In this document: one piece after another, positions 35,334 to 44,199 of the stretch | Numbering within the stretch: position 1 is the stretch's first letter | Layout of the letters: every line of letters begins with the position of its first letter | Assembly: GCF_001205715.1 (NCBI RefSeq) | Contig: NZ_AQQZ01000004.1 | Coordinates: forward strand, 248,001 to 312,000 | DNA from: Pseudaestuariivita atlantica | Lineage (GTDB): Bacteria > Pseudomonadota > Alphaproteobacteria > Rhodobacterales > Rhodobacteraceae | DNA length: 64,000 nucleotides | Direction: 5' to 3' | Made by a program: the position numbers and the translations under genes | Notes under the pieces: generated by a model | The model's database searches: none | What the model saw: only the letters and a program-made list of their open reading frames with translations | What the model was told of the DNA's origin: nothing

Positions 35334-35352
35334 CCCCCTCGGGGATATTCCA
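35334..35352 (-). repeat. Second copy of the TTGGAA/G-run intergenic motif
   Basis: On the minus strand TTGGAATATCCCC continues into a G-run, matching the motif at 31843-31861. It lies in the 115-base gap between the permease and ATPase genes, next to CCTCGGG/CCCGAGG inverted arms. Confidence 0.35.
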
Positions 35353-35392
35353 ACGACCCTCCCGAGGTCGGGCATGGTGCAGGCTTGGTCCC

Positions 35393-36751
35393 TCATTCCT
35401 TCAACCCCGAAGACCGGTGCAGCATCCAGTCCACCACGAAGTTCACCGCCACCGTCAGCAGCGCGATCGCGCCGGCGGGCAAAAGCGGCAGCATCGCGTA
35501 TTGGGGCAGGAAGGCCGCGTAGTTCACGAACTGGCCAAGGTCCTTCACCATCGTCCCCCAGTCCGCGAGTGGCGGCTGGATACCAAGACCAAGGAAGCTG
35601 AGCGCCGCGATGGTCAGGAAGACAAAGCAGAACCGCAGGCCGAACTCCGCCAGAAGCGGCGCGTAGGCGTTGGGCAGAACCTCGCGGAAGATCAGGTAGG
35701 ACATCCGCTCTCCGCGCAGCTTGGCTGCCTCGATGTAATCCATCACCACGATGTTCATCCCCACGGCACGCGCCAGCCGGAACACCCGAGTCGAATCGAT
35801 CACCGCGATGATCACGATCATCGCCACCGTCAGGGACGACCCCTTGAACAGCGACGCCGCCGCCGTGATCAGCAAAAGCGAGAAGATCAGCGCCGGGATC
35901 GCCATCAAAACGTCCACAAGGCGGCTGAGAACCTGGTCCGTCCAGCCCTGCAGCACCGCGGCAAGGAAACCGCCGGTCACGCCGAGAAAGAAGGCGAGGA
36001 TGGTGGTGACGAAGGCGATGCCGACGGTGTTCTGCGCGCCATAGATCAGGCGGGAATAGATGTCGCGCCCGATCTGGTCGGTCCCCAGCGGGAAGCCCGG
36101 ATCGCCGCCCATCTCGGCCGAGACGAGCGGGATGATGTTGGCCTTGGCCAGCACTTCCTCTTGCCCATAGGGCGCGATCCACGCGGCGAAGATCGCGGCG
36201 ATGGCGTAGCACAGGATGATGAAGATGCCGAAGGCGGCGGTGCCGGGCATCTGGCGGAACAGCTTCCGCGATCCCGGCGTCCCGATCCACATGCCCAGTT
36301 GCCGGAACAGGATCGCCGCGACCACCGCCGCCGCCAGCCCGTGGATCGCCAGCCGGAAGAAGAAGTAGCTGTCCGGCATCCCGCCCGCCGTCGAGAAGCT
36401 GATGCTGTAGGTATAGGCCACCGCGATCGCCACGACGGCGGCAAAGACATAGCCGACGGCGACGGCCAGCGTCATGTCGCGGTAGAACGGCGCGTTGCCG
36501 GTCATCGCCTGCCCCGCCGCGCGAAAGCCGTAACCGCCCGCGATCACCAGCAGCAGGTAGACCAGCCATTTCCACGCGCCCAGCGCCGCCGCGGCGGGCG
36601 TTGCCAGCGCGACCACCCAGCCGACCGGGGTCATGACCAGTTGCAGAAGCGTCAGCAGCGCCGACAGGATGCCAAGGCCCAAGGCCCGGTCCAGCAGAAC
36701 GACGACCAGCGCAACCGCCGCGCCGAAGGGAAGCGCCATGTCTCGGCTCAT
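35393..36751 (-). CDS. ABC transporter permease (DppC type) with long N-terminal membrane extension
   Basis: A 452-residue inner-membrane permease. The C-terminal 280 residues are a standard DppC-like BPD_transp_1 domain, with LGTDQIGRDIYSRLIYGAQNT near 238-258 and the EAA loop (YIEAAKLRGERMSYLIFREVLPN) near 330-355. About 170 extra residues with some four membrane segments precede it; usual DppC proteins are about 300 residues with a short lead. The gene overlaps the other permease by 4 bases. Function in peptide import is clear, but the role of the extension is not. Confidence 0.9.
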   Translation of the reverse strand: MSRDMALPFGAAVALVVVLLDRALGLGILSALLTLLQLVMTPVGWVVALATPAAAALGAWKWLVYLLLVIAGGYGFRAAGQAMTGNAPFYRDMTLAVAVGYVFAAVVAIAVAYTYSISFSTAGGMPDSYFFFRLAIHGLAAAVVAAILFRQLGMWIGTPGSRKLFRQMPGTAAFGIFIILCYAIAAIFAAWIAPYGQEEVLAKANIIPLVSAEMGGDPGFPLGTDQIGRDIYSRLIYGAQNTVGIAFVTTILAFFLGVTGGFLAAVLQGWTDQVLSRLVDVLMAIPALIFSLLLITAAASLFKGSSLTVAMIVIIAVIDSTRVFRLARAVGMNIVVMDYIEAAKLRGERMSYLIFREVLPNAYAPLLAEFGLRFCFVFLTIAALSFLGLGIQPPLADWGTMVKDLGQFVNYAAFLPQYAMLPLLPAGAIALLTVAVNFVVDWMLHRSSGLKE

Positions 36752-37737
36752 TTGGGATGCCTCAGGCGCGGGTTCGACAGGATCGAAAGCACGTCCGCCG
36801 TCAGGTTCAGAAGGATGTAGGCGGCGGCGAAGATCAGGCAGCAGATCTGCACCATCGGGATGTCACGCGTGCGCACGGCGTCCACGAACAGGTTGCCGAT
36901 GCCCGGATAGGCGAACACCACCTCGACCACCACGACACCGGTGATCAGGTAGGCAAGGTTCAGCGCGATCACGTTGATGATCGGGGCCAGCGCGTTCGGA
37001 AGCGCGTGCTTGACGACCACCCGCATGGGGCTGATGCCCTTCAGGCGCGCCATCTCGATATAGGGGCTGGCCAGCAGGTTGATGATCGCCGCCCGCGTCA
37101 TCCGCATCATGTGCGCGGTCACGACCAGCGTCAGCGTCAGCGCGGGCAGCAGCGTGGTATAGACCCGCTCTCCCAGCGGCATGTCGGGCTTGACCGAGGC
37201 CAGCGACGGCAGCCACTGGCCCTGCACCGCGAGGAACAGGATCAGGATGTAGGCAAGAAAGAACTCCGGGCTGGAAATCGACGACAGCGTGAAGATGTTG
37301 GCCCCCCGGTCGAACACCGACCCGCGATAAAGCGCCGCCAGAACCCCCAGGAACAGAGAGAACGGGACCGCGATCATCGCCGTCAGGCCGGCAAGGAACA
37401 TCGTGTTGTAAAAGCGCGGCGCGATCTGCGTGGTGATCGGGATCAATTGGTCGCCGCCCATGTTGGCCGCGAACATCAGCTGCGAATAGGATACGCCAAG
37501 GTCGCCCGTGACCAGCGCACCCAGCCAGTCGAAATACCGCACCCAGAACGGCTTGGTCAGCCCGATCTGTTCGCGGATCGCGGCCACGGCCTCGTCCGTC
37601 GCGCCCTGGCCAAGGATGGCCTGCGCAAAGTCGCCGGGCAGCAGGTTGACCGACCCGAAAATGACGATGGAAACGATGAACAGGGTCAGAATGCCCAAGC
37701 CGATACGCTGTACCAAGATTCGCAAGACCGAGTTCAT
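36748..37737 (-). CDS. ABC transporter permease (DppB type)
   Basis: A 329-residue permease with six membrane segments. The DppB N-terminal signature is present (LRILVQRIGLGILTLFIVS, then NLLPGDFAQAILGQGATDE), along with the EAA loop YIEMARLKGISPMRVVVKHALPNA and the FAYPGIGNLFVDAV motif. It is the first gene of the importer operon (DppB, DppC, fused DppDF, binding protein). GGGGGGA lies about 12 bases before the ATG. The 106 bases upstream, after pip, must hold the promoter, but I see no clear hexamers. Confidence 0.93.
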   Translation of the reverse strand: MNSVLRILVQRIGLGILTLFIVSIVIFGSVNLLPGDFAQAILGQGATDEAVAAIREQIGLTKPFWVRYFDWLGALVTGDLGVSYSQLMFAANMGGDQLIPITTQIAPRFYNTMFLAGLTAMIAVPFSLFLGVLAALYRGSVFDRGANIFTLSSISSPEFFLAYILILFLAVQGQWLPSLASVKPDMPLGERVYTTLLPALTLTLVVTAHMMRMTRAAIINLLASPYIEMARLKGISPMRVVVKHALPNALAPIINVIALNLAYLITGVVVVEVVFAYPGIGNLFVDAVRTRDIPMVQICCLIFAAAYILLNLTADVLSILSNPRLRHPK

Positions 37738-37843
37738 GGTCGGCGATGTCCCCCCGTGTTCCCTGGAATGTAACCGTTCACACTTGGCAGAGGTCTGTAA
37801 AGCCCTTTGCCGGAATTGGACCTATGGCTGGTGAAGAATTGGC

Positions 37844-38824
37844 CTAACGGGGGACACGTTGCGGCAGAATATCCATGATTTCGACCAGCTGGCGCGAAAT
37901 GTTCGGTTCTGACAGGGCGTGTCCCGACAGGGGCATCATGTGCAAACGCGCCGACGGCCACTGGTTGGCAAGACGATGCGCACTGATCGGTGGACAGATC
38001 ATGTCGTACCGCCCCTGAACGATCCAACCCGGCAAATGCGCGATCCGCCGGACATTCTCGACGATGTAGTCGTCGGAGGGCAGGAAGCCGAGATTGGTGA
38101 AATAGTGGTTTTCGAGCCGCGCGAAGGCGCGGGCGTAGTGACCGGGCGGGCGCCCGCCGGCCCCGTCGCTCTGGATCGAGGCAAGCGCGTTTTCCCATGC
38201 CGACCATGCCTGCGCGAACTTGGTCTCTTGCGGCAGGTTCCCCGAGAACAGGCGCGCATGGTACGCGCCGATCAGGTCGTCGCGTTCCGCTTCGGGAATC
38301 ATCCCGGCGAAACTTGACCACGTGTCGGGAAAGAAGCGTCCGGCCCCGCCGCCATAGAACCAGTCAAGCTCGGGCCGGGTCATCAGGAAGACCCCTCGCA
38401 GCACCAGCGCGCGCACCCGGTCGGGATGGGTCAGGGCATAGACCAGCGCTAGCGTCGCGCCCCAGCTGCCGCCGAACCCGATCCATTTCTCGATCCCCAG
38501 CAGCTCGCGAATCTTCTCGATGTCGGCGACAAGGTCCCACGTCGTGTTGTGCGCAACGCTCGCATGGGGCTGGGACCGGCCGCAGCCGCGCTGATCGAAC
38601 AGCACCACGCGATAGACCTTGGGATCGAAATACCGCCGCATCGCCGGGCTGCACCCGCCACCCGGACCGCCGTGCAAAACGACAACGGGCACCCCGTCGG
38701 GGCGCCCGCATTGTTCGACGTACAGGGTGTGACCGTCGCCAACATCGATCATGCGCTGATCGAACGGGTCGATCGGCGGATGCAGCGACTGGACTGCGCT
38801 CTTTTGGCTCGGGTCTTTGTCCAT
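37844..38824 (-). CDS. pip: Proline iminopeptidase
   Basis: A 326-residue alpha/beta-hydrolase of peptidase family S33 that removes N-terminal proline from peptides in the cytosol. The oxyanion motif is [10 protein letters not shown] (51-60), the nucleophile Ser120 in [12 protein letters not shown], with FDQRGCGRS. The acid is in [10 protein letters not shown] and the His in [12 protein letters not shown] lies about 8 bases before the ATG at 38824; an ATG 15 codons earlier runs into the divergent region. It faces away from ubiG across 50 bases. Proximity to a peptide importer may reflect peptide use. Confidence 0.9.
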   Translation of the reverse strand: MDKDPSQKSAVQSLHPPIDPFDQRMIDVGDGHTLYVEQCGRPDGVPVVVLHGGPGGGCSPAMRRYFDPKVYRVVLFDQRGCGRSQPHASVAHNTTWDLVADIEKIRELLGIEKWIGFGGSWGATLALVYALTHPDRVRALVLRGVFLMTRPELDWFYGGGAGRFFPDTWSSFAGMIPEAERDDLIGAYHARLFSGNLPQETKFAQAWSAWENALASIQSDGAGGRPPGHYARAFARLENHYFTNLGFLPSDDYIVENVRRIAHLPGWIVQGRYDMICPPISAHRLANQWPSARLHMMPLSGHALSEPNISRQLVEIMDILPQRVPR

Positions 38825-38829
38825 CTGGA

Positions 38830-38867
38830 GTCCTATATTGTCCGGAAGGTACAAAAGACCATAGGAC
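38830..38867. repeat. Inverted repeat between pip and ubiG
   Basis: GTCCTAT (38830-38836) and ATAGGAC (38861-38867) are perfect inverted arms 24 bases apart that fill most of the 50-base divergent promoter region. It could be an operator, but the arms also hold the AGGA ribosome sites of both genes, which would explain the symmetry. Confidence 0.35.
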
Positions 38868-38874
38868 AAATGCC

Positions 38875-39621
38875 ATGACCGTTGCCGAGACCACGGTGAA
38901 TCCGGCGGAAATCGCCAAGTTCGAAGCGATGGCCGAGGAGTGGTGGGACCCGAACGGGAAGTTCAAGCCGCTGCACATGCTCAACCCGTGCCGGCTGGAC
39001 TACATCACTACCCAGATCGCGGCGGAATTCCGCCGTGACCTCGCGACGCCCAAACCGTTCGACGGGCTGCGAATCCTCGACATCGGGTGCGGCGGCGGTC
39101 TGTTGTGCGAACCCATGGCGCGGCTCGGGGCCGAAGTCGTGGGCGCCGACGCGGCAGAGCGGAACATCCCTGTCGCGCGCGTGCACGCGGCGCAGTCGGG
39201 GCTGGACATCGATTACCGCCACACCACGGCCGAGGCGATGGCGGCGGCGGGCGAGCAGTTCGACATCGTGCTGAACATGGAGGTCGTCGAACACGTGGCC
39301 GACCCGCTGGCCTACCTCACCGCCTGCCAGCAGCTTCTGAAGCCCGGCGGGCTGCACCTGTGCTCGACCATCAACCGCAACCCGAAATCCTACGTGATGG
39401 CGATCGTGGGGGCGGAATACGTGATGCGCTGGCTGCCCAAGGGCACGCATGAATGGTCCAAGTTCATCACGCCCGACGAATTGTTCGACCTGATGCGCCA
39501 GGCGGGCCTCGAACCGGTGGATCGCAAGGGATACGTGTTCAATCCGCTGGGGTGGAGCTGGTCGCTGTCGGACCGCGATCTGAGCGTGAACTACGTCACC
39601 GCGGCGCGCAAACCGGGCTAG
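38875..39621 (+). CDS. ubiG: Ubiquinone biosynthesis O-methyltransferase UbiG
   Basis: A 248-residue SAM-dependent enzyme that performs both O-methylations of ubiquinone synthesis. The UbiG-specific N-terminus [27 protein letters not shown] is followed by SAM motif [14 protein letters not shown] (about 68-80), then NMEVVEHV and the amphipathic membrane-binding insert ([12 protein letters not shown]). AGGAC precedes the ATG. Its stop overlaps the stop of the convergent marR gene by 4 bases. Confidence 0.96.
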   Translation: MTVAETTVNPAEIAKFEAMAEEWWDPNGKFKPLHMLNPCRLDYITTQIAAEFRRDLATPKPFDGLRILDIGCGGGLLCEPMARLGAEVVGADAAERNIPVARVHAAQSGLDIDYRHTTAEAMAAAGEQFDIVLNMEVVEHVADPLAYLTACQQLLKPGGLHLCSTINRNPKSYVMAIVGAEYVMRWLPKGTHEWSKFITPDELFDLMRQAGLEPVDRKGYVFNPLGWSWSLSDRDLSVNYVTAARKPG

Positions 39622-40067
39622 GTTTCGGGCTCTCCCGACATGCGGTCACGCAGGGCGCGCAAGAGCGGCAGCGCCTCTTTCACCGCATCCGGGCCAAGGT
39701 CCTCGACAAGCCCACGCAGCATGGGAGAGATGGCCTGATATGCCACGTCCCGCGCCCGCGTGCCCGCAGGGCTGATCGACACCCATTTGCGGCGGGCGTC
39801 GTCCCAGTCGGGGCGCACGTGCACGTATCCCGCCCATTCCAGCTTGGTCACCGTGTTGGTCATCGCCCCGCGCGTGACGTGGAACAGTTGTGCCAGTTGC
39901 GCGGGCGTCTTTTCCGACTTGGTCCGCGCAAGGTGGTTCAGGACCGAGAAGTGCGAAATCTCCATCCCCTTGGGCAACACCTTCGACAGCTGGTTCCGCG
40001 CCAGCTGATCGACCGTGAGGATTTCGCCGAACAGCGAAACCGCAAGGGTATCGGTGGTGTCGTCCAT
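39618..40067 (-). CDS. MarR-family transcriptional regulator
   Basis: A 149-residue winged-helix repressor or activator. The DNA-binding part is [46 protein letters not shown] (about 37-82), followed by the wing [18 protein letters not shown] and a C-terminal dimerisation helix. The ligand and targets are unknown. It lies 4 bases after the nitrilase-family gene in the comF-grxC-nit-marR operon, so it is the promoter-distal gene of that series. Confidence 0.9.
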   Translation of the reverse strand: MDDTTDTLAVSLFGEILTVDQLARNQLSKVLPKGMEISHFSVLNHLARTKSEKTPAQLAQLFHVTRGAMTNTVTKLEWAGYVHVRPDWDDARRKWVSISPAGTRARDVAYQAISPMLRGLVEDLGPDAVKEALPLLRALRDRMSGEPET

Positions 40068-40071
40068 CAGG

Positions 40072-40896
40072 TCAGGCCAGGTCCGTTCCGTGGGTCAGCG
40101 CGGGGATGCGCCTTCGTGCTTGTGCCACCTGATCGCGATCCAGATCAATGAGCGTGATGCCTGTGTCTTCCCCGCCATCGGCCAGAATCTCTCCCCACGG
40201 CCCCACGGCCAGCGAATGCCCATAGGTGCGGCGCGGCTTGCCTTCGGATGCGGCATGCGTGCCGGTTTGCGCGGGTGCGAGCACGTAGCTGCCCGTCTCG
40301 ATCGCCCGCGCGCGCAACAGCGTCTCCCAATGGGCATCACCGGTCACGGGTGAAAACGCCGACGGCACCGTCAGCACCTCGGCCCCCGCCTGCGCCAGCG
40401 CGCGATAGAGGTAAGGAAAGCGCAGGTCATAGCAGATGGTCATGCCGATCCGGGCAAAGGGCGTCGGCGCAAGCGCGACGTCAGTGCCTGGCCGGTAGCC
40501 CGCCGATTCGCGGTATTGCTCGGTCTCACTGACGGTGACGTCGAACATGTGTATCTTGTCGTATCGCGCCGCGATGGTCCCGTCCGGCGCGATCAAGAAG
40601 GACCGGTTGGCGAACCGGCCATCGGGATCGTCCGTCTTCAACGCCAGCGACCCGATCAGCAGCCAGATGCCCAGCGCCGCCGCGTCCTTGCGCAGCGCGG
40701 CGAGCGTGATGTCATCCGCTTCGTGCTGCAGAACGTCGATCTGGCGCGCGCGGCGGGTCGACACGCAATTGGTCACTTCGGGCGTCAGAACAAACCCCGC
40801 GCCGGCCCCTGCCGCCTCGGCAATCAGCGCGCGGGTCGGGCCAAGGTTCGCAGCCGGGTCGTCGCTGCTGTTCAGTTGGACAAGGCCCGCCTTCAC
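40072..40896 (-). CDS. Carbon-nitrogen hydrolase, Nit1-type (deaminated glutathione amidase-like)
   Basis: A 274-residue nitrilase-superfamily amidase with the complete catalytic triad: Glu40 (LTPEVTN), Lys114 (YDKIHMFD) and Cys155 (TICYDLRFP). The motif around Lys (DKIHMFDV) is typical of Nit1/NitA proteins that repair deaminated glutathione. The neighbouring glutaredoxin gene, overlapping by 4 bases, fits a glutathione-related role. Length and motif order are normal. Other omega-amidase-like substrates cannot be excluded. Confidence 0.9.
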   Translation of the reverse strand: MKAGLVQLNSSDDPAANLGPTRALIAEAAGAGAGFVLTPEVTNCVSTRRARQIDVLQHEADDITLAALRKDAAALGIWLLIGSLALKTDDPDGRFANRSFLIAPDGTIAARYDKIHMFDVTVSETEQYRESAGYRPGTDVALAPTPFARIGMTICYDLRFPYLYRALAQAGAEVLTVPSAFSPVTGDAHWETLLRARAIETGSYVLAPAQTGTHAASEGKPRRTYGHSLAVGPWGEILADGGEDTGITLIDLDRDQVAQARRRIPALTHGTDLA

Positions 40897-41153
40897 GCCG
40901 CCAACAGCGCATCCAGCTTGCCCGCGCGTTCCAGCGCGTGCAGGTCGTCGCTGCCACCGACATGAATGTCACCGATGAAGATCTGCGGCACCGTCCGCCC
41001 GCCATTGGCACGTTGCATCATCTCTCCCCGACGCTGCGGTTCGGCGAGGATGTCGATCTCAGTGAACGAGACGCCCTTGGACGTCAGCAGCCGTTTGGCC
41101 ATGTGGCAGTAGCCGCAGAGGGGCGAGGTGTAGATTTCGACAGGTTTCGTCAC
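40893..41153 (-). CDS. grxC: Glutaredoxin 3
   Basis: An 86-residue glutathione-dependent dithiol oxidoreductase. The active site is CGYC (13-16) in place of the more common CPYC, with the glutathione-binding TVPQIFIGDIHVGGSDDL segment at about 54-70. It overlaps the start of the nitrilase-family gene by 4 bases, so the two are translationally coupled, and follows comF by 32 bases. Confidence 0.95.
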   Translation of the reverse strand: MTKPVEIYTSPLCGYCHMAKRLLTSKGVSFTEIDILAEPQRRGEMMQRANGGRTVPQIFIGDIHVGGSDDLHALERAGKLDALLAA

Positions 41154-41185
41154 GATGCGGTCCTTTCTGGTCCGTTGTGCGATAC

Positions 41186-41911
41186 CTAGGCGTCCTTGAC
41201 CGCGCGCGCCAGTACCACGACGGAAACCCGTCTTGCGCGGGCCGCAAGGCAGGCATCTGCCGCCGCCGCGAGCGTCGCGCCCGAAGTCATCACGTCATCG
41301 ACCAGGAGAACCTCCCGCCCCGCGACCCGGTGGGCACGCCCCGGATGGACGGCGATCGCGTTCTGCATCTCGGCGAACCTGTCGGTGACCGACCGCGCAT
41401 CAAGACTGCGCGTGGCGCGCGTCCTTTGCAGCAGGTCGGGCGCGTGGGACAGGCCCAGCTCCTTGGACAGCGCGCCGCTCAGCAAGGCGGCCTGGTTGAA
41501 CCGGCGCTTGGCGAGCCGCCAACGGTGCAGGGGCACGGGCAAGACCAGCGTCGAAGGCGAGACGAGGTCGCGCACCCGCGCCGCCATCCACCGACCCGCC
41601 GGAACCGCGATGTCATGGCGGTCGCCGTGCTTGAGGCCAAGAACCAGCCGCCGCGCTTCGTCCTTGTAGATCAGCGCGGCGCGTCCGTGGTCCCACGGAC
41701 GGACGATGCGCAGGCATTCATCACAGTGCTCGGCCTGGTCCGACGTGCCCGGCAAGGGCGTCCCGCAACCGTCACAGGACAGCCCGGTGACGAAGGGCGT
41801 GTCGCGCCAGCAGGCACCGCACAGCCCGAAATCCGACGCCACCTGTCCGCCGCAGGCAAGGCAGCGCGGCGGGTAGAGCAGGTGAAGGGCGGTTTGCAAC
41901 GTGGCGCGCAT
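41186..41911 (-). CDS. ComF-family protein (phosphoribosyltransferase fold)
   Basis: A 241-residue protein with an N-terminal zinc-ribbon region (CLACG, CGACW, CDGCG, CDEC; eight cysteines in residues 17-66) and a C-terminal phosphoribosyltransferase domain with LPVPLHRWRLAKRRFNQA and the PRPP loop VLLVDDVMTSGATL. ComF proteins take part in DNA uptake in naturally competent bacteria. No other competence genes are near, so its role here is uncertain. It starts the comF-grxC-nit-marR operon and diverges from the methyltransferase-like gene across 17 bases. Confidence 0.9.
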   Translation of the reverse strand: MRATLQTALHLLYPPRCLACGGQVASDFGLCGACWRDTPFVTGLSCDGCGTPLPGTSDQAEHCDECLRIVRPWDHGRAALIYKDEARRLVLGLKHGDRHDIAVPAGRWMAARVRDLVSPSTLVLPVPLHRWRLAKRRFNQAALLSGALSKELGLSHAPDLLQRTRATRSLDARSVTDRFAEMQNAIAVHPGRAHRVAGREVLLVDDVMTSGATLAAAADACLAARARRVSVVVLARAVKDA

Positions 41912-41928
41912 GAGACTATCTGCCCGGT

Positions 41929-42744
41929 ATGAAAGAGGCTGACCTGATCGACCGCGCGGCGCTGGACCGCAACCGCGCCCGCATGGATCCGGGCAAGGGC
42001 ACGTTCCTGCACGACCTTGCCCGAGACGAGATCGACCATCGCCTCTCCTTGGTTAACAAAGCGTTTAATTCGGCCGCCGTGGTGACGCCTGTGCCGGCCG
42101 CATGGGACGGGATGTTGCCGGACATGCGCTGCGTCCCCGACACGGACACGCTTGACCTTGCGCCCGCGTCGCATGACCTCGTCGTGCACGCGATGTGCCT
42201 GCACTGGGCGAACGACCCGGTCGGGCAATTGATCCAGTGCGCCCGCGCCCTGCGGCCCGATGGGCTGTTGCTGACGGTGTGCCTTGGCGGGCAGACGCTG
42301 CATGAACTGCGCGCGGCCCTCGCCACGGCAGAGGCCGAGATCACCGGCGGGCTGTCGCCGCGCGTGCTGCCCATGGGGGACGTGCGCGACCTTGGCGCGC
42401 TGTTGCAACGGGCGGGGCTTGCCCTGCCGGTGGCCGACAGTTCGCCGGTGAATGTCACCTACCGGACGCCCCTGCACCTGATGCAGGACCTGCGCCGGAT
42501 GGGAGAGACGAACGCACTCTCCGACCGCCTGAAACACCCCACGCGGCGGGCCGTGCTGATGCGCGCGATCGAGCTTTATACCCGGACCCACGCCACCGAC
42601 GGCGGGGTCACGGCGACCTTCGACATGATCACCCTGACCGGCTGGGCGCCCGACGCGTCACAGCCCCAACCCTTGCGCCCCGGCTCTGCCACGGCACGCC
42701 TTGCCGATGTGCTGGGCGCGGTCGAACGGCCCCTGAAGGATTGA
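41929..42744 (+). CDS. Methyltransferase-like protein (NDUFAF5/BioC-like) with degenerate SAM motif
   Basis: A 271-residue protein. The middle and end (LTLDLAP region then HDLVVHAMCLHWANDPVGQLIQCARALRPDGLLL, about 80-115) resemble the NDUFAF5/BioC methyltransferase family, including MRAIELY and MITLTGW near the C-terminus. The expected glycine-rich SAM motif I (about residues 40-55) is replaced by AAVVTPVPAAWDGM, so SAM binding may be weak or lost. NDUFAF5 hydroxylates complex I in mitochondria. It is followed by hemH after 35 bases on the same strand. Confidence 0.75.
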   Translation: MKEADLIDRAALDRNRARMDPGKGTFLHDLARDEIDHRLSLVNKAFNSAAVVTPVPAAWDGMLPDMRCVPDTDTLDLAPASHDLVVHAMCLHWANDPVGQLIQCARALRPDGLLLTVCLGGQTLHELRAALATAEAEITGGLSPRVLPMGDVRDLGALLQRAGLALPVADSSPVNVTYRTPLHLMQDLRRMGETNALSDRLKHPTRRAVLMRAIELYTRTHATDGGVTATFDMITLTGWAPDASQPQPLRPGSATARLADVLGAVERPLKD

Positions 42745-42779
42745 CGCCACCCCACCCCGCGATAGATGCAGGTCCAGAA

Positions 42780-43865
42780 ATGACAAGAAGGACGCCGCCC
42801 GTGCTCGCTCCGAACGAGACCGAAACCCGCCCGAACCACGCGCCCGCAACGCACCCGGCCCTGCCCACGGCCAAGGTGGGCATCCTGCTGGCCAACCTCG
42901 GCACGCCGGACAATTACGATTACTGGTCCATGCGGCGCTACCTGGGCGAGTTCCTGTCCGACCGCCGGGTGATCGATTACTCGCCGTGGCTGTGGCAACC
43001 GCTGCTGCAACTGGTGATCCTGTCGAAACGCCCGTTCAGTTCGGGCGAGGCGTACAAATCCATCTGGAACCACGACAAGGGCGAAAGCCCGCTGATGACG
43101 ATCACCAAGGACCAGACCGCCGCCATCGCCGACGACCTGAAGGCGCAGTACGGCGACAAGGTGCTGGTCGATTTCTGCATGCGCTATGGCAACCCGTCGA
43201 CCAAGTCGAAGGTGCGCGAGATGGTCGAGGCCGGGTGCCGCAAGATCCTGTTCTTCCCGCTCTATCCGCATTACGCCGGTGCGACCTCGGCCACCGCAAA
43301 TGACCAGTTCTTCCGCGCGATGATGGAAGAGAAATGGCAACCGACGGCGCGGGTCGTCGACCCTTATTACCAGCACCCGATGTATATCGAGGCGCTCGCG
43401 CAGTCGGTCGAGCGTGCCTATGCCGCGGCCGAGAAAAAGCCCGACATCCTCGTCTGTTCGTACCACGGCGTGCCGAAACGGTACCTGCTGGAAGGCGATC
43501 CGTACCATTGCCAGTGCCAGAAAACGACGCGGCTGCTGAAAGAGCGGCTGGGATGGGATGACAGCCAGATCACCACGACCTTCCAGTCGAAATTCGGCCC
43601 CGAGGAATGGCTGAAACCCTACACCGTGGAAGAAGTCGCGCGCCTTGCCGAAGAAGACGGCAAGACCAACATCGCGGTCATCGCGCCCGCCTTTTCCGCC
43701 GATTGCATCGAAACGCTTGAAGAGATCAACGAAGAGATCAAGGAAAGCTTCGAGGAAGCGGGCGGCGAGGATTTCACCTATATCCCGTGCCTCAACGACG
43801 ATCCCGCACATGTCGCGGCGCTGACGCAGGTGATCCGCGAAAACCTTGGCGGCTGGATCGACTGA
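42780..43865 (+). CDS. hemH: Ferrochelatase
   Basis: A 361-residue enzyme inserting ferrous iron into protoporphyrin IX, the last step of heme synthesis. Motifs are GILLANLGTPD (about 34-44), FPLYPHYAGATSAT, the catalytic His in CSYHGVPKRYL, and SKFGPEEWLKPYT. CQCQKT after the His motif matches the alphaproteobacterial family. The start at 42780 has only a weak AGG upstream; a TTG at 42741 overlaps the previous gene. The first 30 residues are Pro/Thr-rich and poorly conserved. A strong terminator follows. Confidence 0.96.
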   Translation: MTRRTPPVLAPNETETRPNHAPATHPALPTAKVGILLANLGTPDNYDYWSMRRYLGEFLSDRRVIDYSPWLWQPLLQLVILSKRPFSSGEAYKSIWNHDKGESPLMTITKDQTAAIADDLKAQYGDKVLVDFCMRYGNPSTKSKVREMVEAGCRKILFFPLYPHYAGATSATANDQFFRAMMEEKWQPTARVVDPYYQHPMYIEALAQSVERAYAAAEKKPDILVCSYHGVPKRYLLEGDPYHCQCQKTTRLLKERLGWDDSQITTTFQSKFGPEEWLKPYTVEEVARLAEEDGKTNIAVIAPAFSADCIETLEEINEEIKESFEEAGGEDFTYIPCLNDDPAHVAALTQVIRENLGGWID

Positions 43866-43891
43866 CCGATTTTTCCTGACGGTACCAATAG

Positions 43892-43920
43892 AAAAAGGCG
43901 GTGGAACCCACCGCCTTTTT
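43892..43920. terminator. Bidirectional terminator after hemH
   Basis: Five A, GGCGGTGG (43897-43904), loop AAC, CCACCGCC (43908-43915), five T. It works for hemH on the plus strand and for the small membrane-protein gene on the minus strand, whose stop is 38 bases away. Confidence 0.92.
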
Positions 43921-43958
43921 CGAATTCTCAAGCCACCCGGTAATCCGGGCGAACCGCC

Positions 43959-44147
43959 TTAGTTGGCGACTGCAGCTGCAACCAGCAGGAACAGGACCAG
44001 CGGGACGATGATGCCGCCCGAGGACGAAGCTTGCTCAACAGCCTCTTCGACGATCACGGGTGCTTCGATGATGACTTCGTCTTTGCCGCCTGCGAAAGCG
44101 GTCGAAGCTGCGCCAGCCAGAACTGCGGCGAGTGCGAGTTTTTTCAT
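43959..44147 (-). CDS. Small exported membrane protein of unknown function
   Basis: A 62-residue protein: signal peptide MKKLALAAVLAGAASTAFA (1-19), an acidic periplasmic stretch with VIIEAPVIVEEAVEQ, a Ser/Gly linker (ASSSGG) and a C-terminal membrane segment IIVPLVLFLLVAAAVAN. GGAGG lies 5 bases before the ATG at 44147. I know small proteins of this layout from Rhodobacteraceae genomes but no function. It has its own terminator and a long (about 140-base) upstream region with inverted arms, which suggests an independently controlled gene. Confidence 0.8.
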   Translation of the reverse strand: MKKLALAAVLAGAASTAFAGGKDEVIIEAPVIVEEAVEQASSSGGIIVPLVLFLLVAAAVAN

Positions 44148-44199
44148 GATATCCTCCAGATATTCGCTTACCGCGCACAGGCGCGCGGAAAGCCCCAAG

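Noticed and set aside
42053-42068. TTAA pair inside the methyltransferase-like gene resembling a CtrA site
   Set aside because: The spacing is eight bases, not seven, and it lies within coding sequence.
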